Position numbers and translations under genes: made by a program
NCBI RefSeq assembly: GCF_902779965.1
Contig: NZ_CACZDK010000017.1
Span: forward strand, 62,001 to 126,000
Length of the DNA stretch: 64,000 bases
Direction: 5' to 3'
From: Fibrobacter succinogenes
GTDB lineage: Bacteria; Fibrobacterota; Fibrobacteria; Fibrobacterales; Fibrobacteraceae
Notes under the pieces: generated by a model
Databases searched by the model: none
Seen by the model: only the letters and a program-made list of their open reading frames with translations
What the model was told of the DNA's origin: nothing
Shown here: positions 7,427-17,013 of the stretch, piece by piece
Layout of the letters: each line of letters begins with the position of its first letter
How positions within the stretch are numbered: the first letter of the stretch is position 1

Positions 7427-8599
7427 AACGTTAATTGCATCAATCACGAATACTACATGCGCGTCAGTGACCGCATTCTTGCTTTGATTCGCCGCATTTT
7501 CCACAATAATCCGGAATTTCGCCATGATTCCTTGAAGCATGTGGCGCGATTTGCTCCGATTATCCCTCTTATGGGCGGTCGTCCGGACTTGAGCAAGACG
7601 CTGAATCGCGTGGTGACTTTTGCCGATGGCTCAAATCCGCTTCATTTCGGGGCTCCGATTGTGCTTGCGGCTGGTGCAAACAAGACGGCGAAGCGCATTT
7701 GTGATTTTGCAAATATGGGTTTTGGTGGAATTTCTGTGGGTACAGCGACTCGCCATGTGCGCGAAGGAAACACGCATAGACCGCGTATCGGATTCATCGA
7801 AAACGATCGAGCCATTCATAACAGCATGGGCCTCAACAACGATGGTGTCGAGGCTGTGACTCGCCGTACGGATGCTCAGATTGCCGCAGCTCACAGGGCT
7901 GGGATGTGCGTGGGCATTTCCGTTGCCGAAACTCCGGGCCTCACCGATGAAAACGAAAAAATCAAGGATATCATCGAGAGTTTTTCCATTGCTTATCGCG
8001 TGGCAGACTACATCGAAATCAACGTGAGCTGCCCGAATACGGGGGAGAACCGCCTCGATCTCGATATGTCCTTTATCGACAAGATTTTCTCTGAAATTAA
8101 GAATTATCGCGATGCGCAAAACTATCGCAAGGCGGTTTATGCCAAGCTCAGCCCGGATATGGCTGAAACGCATACGGCAACGATTATGGATGCGCTCGTG
8201 AAGGCTGGCGTAAACGGCGTTGTCATCGGTAACACGTATCCGACCAAGAAAATCGAAAACCTCCCGGTCCGCGTCAAGTTTAACGAATTGACTCCGCTCC
8301 GTGCTGATGGCGATTGCGGTGGCATGTCAGGCCGCCCGCTTTACGAAAACATGGTCAAGAATGTCAAGTTTATCCGTGAACATTATCCGCAGATGAGTGT
8401 GATGGCTTGCGGCGGCATTGACCATGGCTACAAAATTTACGACCTCATTAAGCTCGGTGTCGATGCGGTGCAGTGCTATTCCGTAGTGGCATTCCGCTGG
8501 ATGGCAGCCCATGCGATGCGCAAGGAACTTCAAGAAGCACTTTCGAAAGACGGTTATAAGACTTTAGCGGATTACGATGCTCAAAATCCGAAGGATTAA
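7424..8599 (+). CDS. pyrD: Dihydroorotate dehydrogenase family protein (class 2-like)
   Basis: This is an FMN-dependent oxidoreductase expected to convert dihydroorotate to orotate in pyrimidine synthesis. LAAGANKTAKRICDFANMGF (residues 81-100), GTATR and NSMGLNNDGV match the class 2 (quinone-linked) pattern, as does the helical N-terminal extension. The catalytic-base loop reads NVSCPNTG with Cys203, whereas class 2 enzymes normally have Ser (SSPNT) and class 1 enzymes Cys. FMN-binding CGGID is near residue 340. ATG 7424 is chosen over 7388 because of the promoter box directly before it. Confidence 0.82.
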   Translation: MNVNCINHEYYMRVSDRILALIRRIFHNNPEFRHDSLKHVARFAPIIPLMGGRPDLSKTLNRVVTFADGSNPLHFGAPIVLAAGANKTAKRICDFANMGFGGISVGTATRHVREGNTHRPRIGFIENDRAIHNSMGLNNDGVEAVTRRTDAQIAAAHRAGMCVGISVAETPGLTDENEKIKDIIESFSIAYRVADYIEINVSCPNTGENRLDLDMSFIDKIFSEIKNYRDAQNYRKAVYAKLSPDMAETHTATIMDALVKAGVNGVVIGNTYPTKKIENLPVRVKFNELTPLRADGDCGGMSGRPLYENMVKNVKFIREHYPQMSVMACGGIDHGYKIYDLIKLGVDAVQCYSVVAFRWMAAHAMRKELQEALSKDGYKTLADYDAQNPKD

Positions 8600-8608
8600 T
8601 ACACGTTG

Positions 8609-9166
8609 ATGTTACGAGGCGTTAAAATATTCTTCGCAGTGCTTTTGCTTGTTTGTGTCCAGTCTTTTGCTGGATACTTTATCGAGCAATCCTACGATGA
8701 AGCGCCTGCGAAGGATTCTCTTGCTTCGTTTTCTTTTGGTGGTGAACTGGAACTCGTTTATTACTTGAGTTCCATACATCTGGGAATTTTGTTGAGTGGT
8801 GAGTATCGCTTTCATAAGCACCATTCAGCGGACTTGTTCGCGGTAGCTTTATTCTCGGGCGATTACTTTGAGCTCGGCGCAGATTGGCGGTTCTTTTTCC
8901 GAGGCTCACGCGAAGATGATTTTTTGCGTTTAGGCGTTTCGTTTGTTTCGTTTGAACGCTACGACAAAAGCTATTTCCCGCCTCGAATCACCCTTGGGTA
9001 CGGTCGCGACATCACGTTTTTCAAGAATGCGAGTTTCTTGTGCCGTATAGAACTCGATGCTAGCTATATTATGGGTCGTGCGCTTGTCGATCATAAAGAG
9101 AATGATTTTTTCGGTCGCGAAGCCCATTTTACAGCCGCTTTGAATATTGGTTTTTATCTGTTTTAG
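8609..9166 (+). CDS. Secreted beta-barrel-like protein of unknown function
   Basis: There is a clear signal peptide (hydrophobic core FFAVLLLVCVQSFAG). The rest consists of alternating hydrophobic/aromatic stretches (ELELVYYLSS, FELGADWRFFF) that suggest outer-membrane beta strands, ending in an aromatic-rich GFYLF terminus. It is about 185 aa and belongs to no family I recognise. TTG at 8606 is directly before the ATG and could also serve as start. It lies 9 nt after pyrD and 9 nt before the PDZ-thioredoxin gene, so it may share a transcript with both. Confidence 0.7.
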   Translation: MLRGVKIFFAVLLLVCVQSFAGYFIEQSYDEAPAKDSLASFSFGGELELVYYLSSIHLGILLSGEYRFHKHHSADLFAVALFSGDYFELGADWRFFFRGSREDDFLRLGVSFVSFERYDKSYFPPRITLGYGRDITFFKNASFLCRIELDASYIMGRALVDHKENDFFGREAHFTAALNIGFYLF

Positions 9167-9175
9167 GAGGGTCTA

Positions 9176-9943
9176 ATGTTTAAAATAGTACGTGCATTAT
9201 GCGTCATGATGTTTCTCTCGGTTTCTGCGTTTGCGGGGCCGTGGCTTGGACTTATTTACAAGAAAGATCTCTATGAAAATCACCTCGCGCTCCGAGTTTC
9301 TGGCGTGCATCCTGAATCGGGTTGCCTTGCTGCAGGCGTTGTCTCGGGCGACTTGGTCATCGGCATTGACGGGAAGGACTTGGTGAATGTCGCGCAACTC
9401 CAGAATGTTTTGAAAAATGCGAAGGTCGGTTCACATGTCGCCATTGAAATTTTCCGCGAAGGAAAGCGCATACCACTCACTGTGACGCTGACGGAACGCC
9501 CGGACGATATTTCTAGCTTGACGGGCTCTGCAATCGGAAGTAAAATTGCAAAGTTCGGCAATAACTTCTATAAGAATGCGGAGAAAAGGCAAGAAGCTCC
9601 GAAGGCAACCCTTTTGGACTTCTGGGCAACTTGGTGCGGGCCATGCCGCCAGACGCTTCCCGTGCTCGAAAAAATGTACAACAAGTATTCTAGCCAGGGG
9701 CTCGAAGTCATCGGAATCTCTTCCGAACAGAAAAATACGCTCCTCTCGTTCTACAAAAAGCAACATGCGTCCCCGTATCCGCTGTATCGCGATGCCGACC
9801 AGGGACTCTGGCGCCGTTATGGCATCCATGCGGTTCCGACGCTCATGCTCCTTGATGCGAATGGCTATATCAAGCGTGTCTGGAGTGGCGCTCCTAGCTT
9901 CGAAATGCTTGAAAAGCTAGTGCTCGAAGTGATGGAAAAGTAG
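9176..9943 (+). CDS. Periplasmic PDZ-thioredoxin fusion protein
   Basis: A signal peptide (residues 1-20, ending SVSAFA) is followed by a PDZ domain (about 35-110, with SGDLVIGIDGKDL) and then a TlpA/thioredoxin-like domain (about 140-255). The redox pair is Cys154 and Cys157 in WATWCGPC, and the cis-proline is in AVPTLMLLD. It is probably a periplasmic thiol reductase or oxidase brought to its substrates by the PDZ module. The combination is uncommon as far as I know. A strong AGGAGGG ribosome site lies six bases before the ATG. Confidence 0.85.
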   Translation: MFKIVRALCVMMFLSVSAFAGPWLGLIYKKDLYENHLALRVSGVHPESGCLAAGVVSGDLVIGIDGKDLVNVAQLQNVLKNAKVGSHVAIEIFREGKRIPLTVTLTERPDDISSLTGSAIGSKIAKFGNNFYKNAEKRQEAPKATLLDFWATWCGPCRQTLPVLEKMYNKYSSQGLEVIGISSEQKNTLLSFYKKQHASPYPLYRDADQGLWRRYGIHAVPTLMLLDANGYIKRVWSGAPSFEMLEKLVLEVMEK

Positions 9944-10069
9944 CTGGTAGTCGGGTGTAGGTGGTAGATTTTTGGAAGTCGGAAGTGGCACGACCTCACA
10001 TGGCGGTCTTTGGTCGTTTTAGTCGCTTTTTTTTTGAGATTATTACTACACAAATATCCCGTTTTTTTG

Positions 10070-11053
<984 letters not shown>

Positions 11054-11134
11054 TTTAGGCTCGATTAGTGTTAGTGGTGTGGGCGCAACAGCCTAAAGCA
11101 AAATAGATTCCCGCACCTCCGCTAAAAAGTTTAA

Positions 11135-11166
11135 GCCCCGCTCGATAGAGCGGGGTGATTTTTTTT
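11135..11166 (+). terminator. Terminator of gapA
   Basis: A perfect hairpin with arms CCCCGCTC and GAGCGGGG and loop GATA is followed by TGA and eight T. Confidence 0.9.
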
Positions 11167-11471
11167 ACCCCGGACTCTGCTCGGGGTCACCATTTTTATA
11201 GGAATGTAGATCGTTGCATCTCGTCATCCCGAAGACCGCAGGGATGAGGGATCCAGTTATTTCTAGATGTTACTGGATGGGGCAAAGCCCCAACTCCTTG
11301 GCTCGGTTATGCCCATGCTAGCATGGGCGCAACATTGACGCTTCGCGTCTTGCTAAACGGCTCAGCCATATTTGTGCAAGCACAACTGCGGCATTCGCCT
11401 TGTGGCATACTCGCCTTCTGAGTTGTCTTCATGGCTTACGCCATTCAGGATGACGTACTGTCTACTTCCTA
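11167..11471. repeat. Intergenic repeat cluster after gapA
   Basis: There is no gene here. The stretch holds a TCATCCCGAAGACCG...GGGATGAGGGATCC element (11223-11255). Two constant-flank palindrome units follow: perfect arms GCCCATGCT/AGCATGGGC at 11311-11328 after GGCTCGGTTAT, and TTGTGC-AA-GCACAA at 11372-11385 after GGCTCAGCCAT. It ends in CTACTTCCTACTAACCACC microrepeats at about 11460-11480. Confidence 0.75.
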
Positions 11472-12323
11472 CTAACCACCAACCACTTCTTTCAAAAAAT
11501 CTGCTTTGAGCTTGGAGAGAAGTGTTGCGGCTTTGCGCTTTTCATTGATTTCGCTTCTATTGCGGAGCAATGTGGGGATGACTGATGGGTGGTGTAGGGC
11601 GAACGGCAAAGACGCTTCGATTCCGAATGCTTTGGATAAAATAATTGCAGTCGCTTTAAGATCCGGTGCGCACTTCGTCAAGTCTTGCGCGCATTCCCCA
11701 TGCGAAATTTTCTCATGCGCGTTTTTGCTTGCGGTTGCTGTGTTGTTTTCGGCGTTTGGTTTTGCTTCGTTTTCGTAAGCGTTGGCTTCGGCACCACCAG
11801 CTTTTATTTGCGCCACGAGGTATGGGACCGAAAACATTTTGCCGCCCGCATGCATCATGCGGAGCGTGAAATCGGCGAGGCGCGCTGTGGGTGGGAGCGT
11901 CATGTCGAAACCGCCTGTACGTTGGATTATGCGTCTAGAATAAATTCCAAGGTAGGGATGAGGTGCCGCGACGTAACGCAAGGGAGCATTCTCATCGATT
12001 TCGATAAAGCCGGAATCTTTGGCGGCGGGCCTTAAAATATACCCACTCAAAAATTTTCTTTTATCTGTACGAATCCTTGGCGCAAAAGCATCGACCATCG
12101 GAAAACTGTCGGTGACTTCTGCAACGTTGTTCAAAAACGTGCGGTCGATCTTGATACATGGGTGCGCAAAAATGACCCATTCTCCTTCAATCTCGTTCAG
12201 GTGCTTGTTCCAATCGTTTGTAAAGAACCAACCGAGTTCAGCATCCGTGAATGGCGGTTGGGGAATCTTGCCTTGCGCTTCGTCAAAGTTTTCGTCAAAA
12301 ACAAAAACGTCGAACTGCCGCAT
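11472..12323 (-). CDS. Hypothetical protein, possibly glycosyltransferase-like
   Basis: This is a 283-residue soluble protein without signal peptide. The first half (EWVIFAHPCIKIDRTFLNN, PYLGIYSRRIIQRTGGFDM, DFTLRMMHAGGKMF) resembles the acceptor side of GT-A glycosyltransferases, but I see no DXD or clear sugar-nucleotide motif. A low-complexity Ala/Asn/Glu-rich stretch (about residues 172-215) splits it from a helical C-terminus. It follows the PorV-like gene by 17 nt on the same strand and is probably cotranscribed. The assignment is tentative. Confidence 0.55.
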   Translation of the reverse strand: MRQFDVFVFDENFDEAQGKIPQPPFTDAELGWFFTNDWNKHLNEIEGEWVIFAHPCIKIDRTFLNNVAEVTDSFPMVDAFAPRIRTDKRKFLSGYILRPAAKDSGFIEIDENAPLRYVAAPHPYLGIYSRRIIQRTGGFDMTLPPTARLADFTLRMMHAGGKMFSVPYLVAQIKAGGAEANAYENEAKPNAENNTATASKNAHEKISHGECAQDLTKCAPDLKATAIILSKAFGIEASLPFALHHPSVIPTLLRNRSEINEKRKAATLLSKLKADFLKEVVGG

Positions 12324-12340
12324 TGCTTGCCTTTGTGCTT

Positions 12341-13354
12341 TTAGAATTCGACGCGGAGACCAAGCCTGTGCTCGTAGCCTAAGCTCTCTGCAAGGTACGA
12401 AAATGCATAGTCGAAGGCGAACAAGTTAGATACGTAACCAAGGCCAAGGCTGAATATACGGGCTTCATTTGTTTCGTCCGGTCTGCTGGAGGAAGATGCT
12501 AATTCCTTGAAGTCGCGGGAAATGTCTAGCCATGTGCGGGTGAAGCCGGCACGGATGCGGAAGAATTCACCGAGTGCGTATTCTGCACCAAGGTTTAAAT
12601 CGGGTTCTGCGTAGCGCGGAAAGTCGGTTTCGGCAAACAAGGTCAATCGCGGAACGCTGCGAGGCTTAAGGAATCCACCGATAGCGAATGTCTGCGACAG
12701 CGGGTAGGAGTCGTCCGCATCCTCTTTTACGTAACCGCGGAGCATGGCGCCAAAATCTCTTGCAACAAACGAAAAACCGTAGTTCCTGGCGTCGGACATC
12801 CATGTTAAGCCCCAGTCAAATGCGGCTGCCATGGCGGTCTGGTCGGTGGCGTCTCCTGTCATTTTGTCTGAGATAAACTTGAGCGTTGCGCCGAAACGGA
12901 TATGTTTCATCGGGAAGGCTGCTGTTGCCGTGACGAGTTGGCTGAATGGCTTGTATGTATTGCCATCAAGTTCTCCTTGCTCGTTATAGCCCTTGATTTC
13001 TTCCGTAGTGCTCCAGTTATACGAAACCTGCACAATGTATTTGTCAAACTGCGTTGTATATGAGATCGTTCCTTGGTTGGCTTCGAATTCTCCAGTTTGC
13101 CAATGGATTGCTGCAACGCGCTTTTTGCCCTCGGTAATGAGAATTGCTGCTGGGTTTAGCTGGGTAATGCTCGGGTCCGTTGTGGGGAGTGCCGATGCCG
13201 ATTTTTCGAGAGCCGCATTACGCGGGCTGTCAAAAGTCGATAGGAATGGAAAAACTTCTTTACCCGCATCGTGTTTAGAAAAGTAGCCAAAATCTGATGC
13301 CGGGCATGCGATAGCGAGTGCTGCAATTGCTGAAAGTTTTTTCAATAAATCCAT
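12341..13354 (-). CDS. PorV/PorQ-family outer-membrane beta-barrel protein
   Basis: A signal peptide (residues 1-20) is followed by the family's N-terminal pattern: FLSTFDSPRNAALEKSASALPTTDPSITQLNPAAI, with the conserved LNPA. The remainder is a series of amphipathic beta strands ending in LGLRVEF with a terminal Phe, as in outer-membrane barrels. PorV-like proteins act with PorU at the outer-membrane end of type IX secretion. A PorU-like protease is encoded elsewhere in this window, at 40223. A TATAAA box 8 nt before the start suggests a very short leader. Confidence 0.75.
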   Translation of the reverse strand: MDLLKKLSAIAALAIACPASDFGYFSKHDAGKEVFPFLSTFDSPRNAALEKSASALPTTDPSITQLNPAAILITEGKKRVAAIHWQTGEFEANQGTISYTTQFDKYIVQVSYNWSTTEEIKGYNEQGELDGNTYKPFSQLVTATAAFPMKHIRFGATLKFISDKMTGDATDQTAMAAAFDWGLTWMSDARNYGFSFVARDFGAMLRGYVKEDADDSYPLSQTFAIGGFLKPRSVPRLTLFAETDFPRYAEPDLNLGAEYALGEFFRIRAGFTRTWLDISRDFKELASSSSRPDETNEARIFSLGLGYVSNLFAFDYAFSYLAESLGYEHRLGLRVEF

Positions 13355-13482
13355 GACGTAAATTTATAAAAATGTCAAAGAAAAATTTGCAATAAACGTG
13401 CATTAGGTGTAAATTTTTTTGCTTATTATGGCTTATAATGCCTTTACAATACGAAAATGTTTTTATATATTTGCTCCTGCTC

Positions 13483-13555
13483 GGGCTACTAGCTCAGTTG
13501 GTAGAGCAACGCCCTTTTAAGGCGTGGGTCGAAGGTTCGAGCCCTTCGTAGCTCA
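13483..13555 (+). tRNA. tRNA-Lys (anticodon TTT)
   Basis: This is a 73-nt cloverleaf. The acceptor stem is GGGCTAC/GTAGCTC with discriminator A, the D-arm contains AGCTCAGTTGGTAGAGC, the anticodon loop is CTTTTAA with TTT at positions 34-36, and the T-loop contains GGTTCGAGCC. CCA is not encoded. Confidence 0.95.
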
Positions 13556-13557
13556 GT

Positions 13558-13590
13558 AATCGGTTCCGTTTATCGGAGCCGATTTTTTTT
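13558..13590 (+). terminator. Terminator of tRNA-Lys(TTT)
   Basis: A hairpin with arms AATCGGTTCCG and CGGAGCCGATT (one G-T pair) and loop TTTAT is followed by a T run, directly after the tRNA. Confidence 0.88.
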
Positions 13591-13640
13591 ATATTGAATG
13601 ATAAGTTCCTAGCCACTATCTACAACAAGGAGAGCCGCAG

Positions 13641-14753
13641 ATGGTTCCTTTCTTGGACCTGAAAAGAATAAACGAACCATACAAAGATGCGCTGAATAAA
13701 GCCGCTATTTCCGTAGTTGAGTCGGGATGGTATATTCGCGGGCATTATGGCGAACGTTTTGAACAGGCTTTTGCTGAATATTGTGGTGCAATGTATGCTG
13801 TAGGTGTCGGGAACGGCTTGGACGCTCTCACGCTCATGTTGCGTGCTTCGATGGAACTTGGGCGTCTCCATGAAGGTGACGAGATTCTTGTGCCGGCGAA
13901 TACGTATATCGCGACGGTTTTGGCGGTGAGCGCTGTGGGGCTTAAACCTGTGCTTGTGGAACCTGCTGAACATAGTTACAACATGGATCCTAAGCGCTTG
14001 AAGGATGCTTGCGGGGCGCATACACGTGCGATTCTGGTCGTTCATTTGTACGGGCGTCTTTGTGCGATGGATGAAATTTGCGAATTTGCCAATTCGCGTG
14101 ACTTGCTCGTTTTTGAAGATTGTGCGCAAGCTCATGGGGCGCGTCTTTGCGATGGTCGTGGTGTGGGCACGTTTGGCTCTGCAGCGGCGTTTAGCTTTTA
14201 TCCGACGAAGAATTTGGGGGCGCTTGGCGATGCCGGTATGGTTCTCACGAACGATGCTGATGTGGCTAAAGTTGTCCGTGCGCTTGGCAATTACGGCTCC
14301 GAGCAAAAATACGTGAACAAGTTTAAGGGCGTAAATTCGCGCCTTGACGAAATGCAGGCTGCGCTTTTGCTTGAAAAACTCCCGCATCTGGATGAATGGA
14401 ACGAGCGCCGTCGTGAAATTGCAGCACGTTATTGCAACGAAATCAAGAACCCGAAAGTCTTGTTGCCGGAACTTCCTTCGACGCCTTCGGAGCATGTTTA
14501 TCATGTGTTCGTGATCCGCTTAAAGAGCGAGGAATCCCGAAATGAAATGCAGGCGTACTTGAAAAAGCGCGGCATAGAAACGCTAATCCATTATCCGATT
14601 CCGCCGCATTTGCAAGAAGCGTATGCTCATGAATTTAGCGGTGAGTACCCGATTGCCGAATCGATGGCCAAGACGATTCTCAGTATTCCTATGAGTCCGG
14701 TGCTGACCGATGACGAAGTCTCTGAAGTGATTGGTGCGATTAATGAGTTTTAA
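13641..14753 (+). CDS. DegT/DnrJ/EryC1-family sugar aminotransferase (FdtB/QdtB-like)
   Basis: This PLP-dependent aminotransferase acts on nucleotide-linked keto sugars. The start ([11 protein letters not shown]), [36 protein letters not shown] and the PLP lysine in [15 protein letters not shown] are all characteristic. GLNSRLDE-type ([14 protein letters not shown]) and the C-terminal substrate loop follow. It most resembles 3-keto-6-deoxyhexose aminotransferases, but the exact sugar cannot be read from sequence. An AAGGAGAG ribosome site precedes the ATG. It heads a run of surface-polysaccharide genes and overlaps or abuts the flippase gene. Confidence 0.88.
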   Translation: MVPFLDLKRINEPYKDALNKAAISVVESGWYIRGHYGERFEQAFAEYCGAMYAVGVGNGLDALTLMLRASMELGRLHEGDEILVPANTYIATVLAVSAVGLKPVLVEPAEHSYNMDPKRLKDACGAHTRAILVVHLYGRLCAMDEICEFANSRDLLVFEDCAQAHGARLCDGRGVGTFGSAAAFSFYPTKNLGALGDAGMVLTNDADVAKVVRALGNYGSEQKYVNKFKGVNSRLDEMQAALLLEKLPHLDEWNERRREIAARYCNEIKNPKVLLPELPSTPSEHVYHVFVIRLKSEESRNEMQAYLKKRGIETLIHYPIPPHLQEAYAHEFSGEYPIAESMAKTILSIPMSPVLTDDEVSEVIGAINEF

Positions 14754-16074
14754 TAATAACGCAAAAGATAATGGTGTTCCCGGCACTAAGGCTGGAATGA
14801 CTTCATCGCGGGAACCCGTGAATTTCATGAAGTTGTTTTTAGGTTCGGGAATGGTGACTTTCCTGAATGCCGTGCGCGTTTTTGTAGTCAATAAGTTGCT
14901 TGCCGTATTCCTCCCGCCGACAGCTTTTGCATGCGTGGGACAGTTCATGAATTTTATGACGATGGGGCAGGCGACGTCTTCACTTGCATTACAGAACGGT
15001 TGGGTGAGCCTCTCGGCGCAGAATAAAAACAATTTGGAGCAGTTGCGTGGCGTGTGGCGTGGCGGTTTTCGCCTGACGACGTTTGCAAGCATCATTACTT
15101 TCGCGGTGGCTCTTGTTCTTTGCTTTATGCTTCCGCTTGAAAAGTTCTTTCCGGAGATCCATCCGCGTCTTGTGCAGGCGGCGATTATTTTTGCATTGCC
15201 AGGCGTTTTTGCTACGAATGTCATTACCATTACCTCGTCTGTGATGAACGGGCTTGGGCATTACCGCCGTTGGGCGCTCATCAATATGGTGACGTCGTTA
15301 TGGCAAATGCTGTGGGTGGCGTTCTTCCTTTACACGGGGCGGCTGAGCGTGCTTTCGATTGTGGCAACGCAGTCTGTTGTTGCGGGTGTTTTTGCCGCGC
15401 AAATTGCATCCCGTGCTGGCTTCAGTTTGAATGAAATTCGTAAAACGGCGTTGGATATTCGCGCTCCGTGGATATCGTATGCACTGATGGGAATTGTCCC
15501 GATGGTTTTAACGCCGGTGGTGCTTACGTTTATGCGACTGACGATTGGTGAAAACTTAGGCTGGAATGCGGCTGGCATTTGGCAGGGCATTTGGAAAATT
15601 TCGGATTTCTTGACGGCGTTTTTCTCTGCGATTCTTGGCGTTATTATTTTGCCGAAAGTTTCTGCTGCGTTGACGAAGTCTGAATTTTGGGGAATGTTTC
15701 GCCCGGTTCTGATTAAGACGATGGCGCTTGCGCTTGTGGCGGTTGCGATTCTCTATTTCGGTCGCTCTCTCCTTGTGACGGTGATGCTTTCTTCGGCGTA
15801 TGCAGGTGCCGCCGATTACATCCCGTTGCAGTTATTGGGAGATTTTTTCCGTGTGGGCGGTTGGGCCCTTGGACTTGTGTTGATCGCTCGTCGCGAAACG
15901 AAAAAATTTCTGATTCTAGAAATTTGTTCTGAATTTGTCCTTGCTTCTGCAACGTACGGCTTTGTAAAATTGTATGAATTTAATGGCCCGATGATGGCTT
16001 ATGCGCTTGAAAATTTCCTCACGCTAGTGGCATCGTTCATTATCGTTAGTCGTTTAGATTGGGCGAAAAAGTAA
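14743..16074 (+). CDS. Wzx-type polysaccharide/O-antigen flippase
   Basis: This is a polytopic inner-membrane protein with about 12 hydrophobic segments. [20 protein letters not shown], the early NGW motif and [10 protein letters not shown] resemble WzxE/O-antigen translocases, which flip lipid-linked sugar units to the periplasm. ATG 14743 overlaps the aminotransferase end. ATG 14827 is an alternative that would skip a 28-residue hydrophilic leader whose DNA (about 14780-14807) looks like a GTCATTCC...GGGAAC dispersed repeat. It lies between the aminotransferase and a GT2 gene, with a TAATG overlap to the latter. Confidence 0.85.
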   Translation: MSFNNNAKDNGVPGTKAGMTSSREPVNFMKLFLGSGMVTFLNAVRVFVVNKLLAVFLPPTAFACVGQFMNFMTMGQATSSLALQNGWVSLSAQNKNNLEQLRGVWRGGFRLTTFASIITFAVALVLCFMLPLEKFFPEIHPRLVQAAIIFALPGVFATNVITITSSVMNGLGHYRRWALINMVTSLWQMLWVAFFLYTGRLSVLSIVATQSVVAGVFAAQIASRAGFSLNEIRKTALDIRAPWISYALMGIVPMVLTPVVLTFMRLTIGENLGWNAAGIWQGIWKISDFLTAFFSAILGVIILPKVSAALTKSEFWGMFRPVLIKTMALALVAVAILYFGRSLLVTVMLSSAYAGAADYIPLQLLGDFFRVGGWALGLVLIARRETKKFLILEICSEFVLASATYGFVKLYEFNGPMMAYALENFLTLVASFIIVSRLDWAKK

Positions 16075-16961
16075 TGGTCGAAAAAATGACTCCGAAAGTT
16101 TCTGTAATCTTGGCTAGCTATAATCACGAAGAGTTTGTGGAAAAGTCCGTGCGTTCCGTGATGGAGCAAAAGGGCGTTGACTTTGAACTGATTGTTGTTG
16201 ACGATGGTAGCAAGGACCGTTCTCCAGAAATTCTAAAGCGCTTGTCGGATGAATTTGGGTTTACTTATGTCCACCGCCCAAATAAAGGTGTGATGGAAAC
16301 GCTTAAGGAAGCGCTATCTTTGGCGACTGGGCGATATGTTTGTTCTTTTTCGTCGGATGATATTATGCCGCCGGATCGCTTGAAAAAACAGAGCGATTTT
16401 TTGGATGAACACCCTGATGCGGCGATATGTTTTGGACAAATTATCCCGTTTTATAAAGATGATGAAATTGGGACCGAAATGGATGAGCGTTACCTCCGCA
16501 GTGCGCCGCAAGTGACGTTTGAAGAATCTTTCCTTGGAAAAAAGGCGTTGCATGGTTGCGCCGAAATGTTTGTGCGTGAGAAAATTTTAGCCATTGGCGG
16601 CTATGACATGCGCTATGCGTTCGAGGACTATCCGCTTTACCTCAAGATTCTTTATAATTACGGGCCGCAGCCGGTTTCGAAAGATTTTGTGTGCTGCTAT
16701 TATCGCGAACATGGTGATAACATGCACGTGAATCATGAAAAAATATATGGCGAAATTTTGCGTGTATTGTCTGAAAATTACAGCTCGCATCCGCTCTATA
16801 AGCAGGCTGTCCGCGCTTGGAAGGCTAATTGGTTTTCGGCGGAGGCGGCGCAGAGTAAGCTAGGTGCGCTTCGTCTGATTCCTAAAGTGATTTCGCTTTC
16901 GCCGCGTTTTTGGCTTAGATTGCCGAAGTTGTTTATCCCGCGTAAATTGCTGAAATATTAG
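16074..16961 (+). CDS. Glycosyltransferase family 2
   Basis: The GT-A fold begins with VSVILASYNHEEFVEKSVRSV, followed by ELIVVDDGSKDRSPEIL (nucleotide-binding DDGS) and SFSSDDIMPPDRL, whose SDD corresponds to the DXD metal site. AFEDYPLYLKIL gives the ED motif before a basic C-terminal region. It should add one sugar to a lipid-linked or LPS intermediate on the cytoplasmic face. The ATG at 16074 overlaps the flippase stop, indicating coupling; ATG 16086 is an alternative. Confidence 0.88.
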   Translation: MVEKMTPKVSVILASYNHEEFVEKSVRSVMEQKGVDFELIVVDDGSKDRSPEILKRLSDEFGFTYVHRPNKGVMETLKEALSLATGRYVCSFSSDDIMPPDRLKKQSDFLDEHPDAAICFGQIIPFYKDDEIGTEMDERYLRSAPQVTFEESFLGKKALHGCAEMFVREKILAIGGYDMRYAFEDYPLYLKILYNYGPQPVSKDFVCCYYREHGDNMHVNHEKIYGEILRVLSENYSSHPLYKQAVRAWKANWFSAEAAQSKLGALRLIPKVISLSPRFWLRLPKLFIPRKLLKY

Positions 16962-17013
16962 CGATTATCAAAGATGAAAAAAAGAAGTTCCTGCCGAAGG
17001 TTCTTGTGCAATT

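Noticed and set aside
7306-7443. N-terminal extension of the M20 peptidase up to 7443
   Set aside because: It would overlap the divergent pyrD start and promoter, has no family similarity, and a good ribosome site precedes the internal ATG at 7305.
9968-10020. Additional terminator after the PDZ-thioredoxin gene
   Set aside because: There is a T run but no convincing stem before it.
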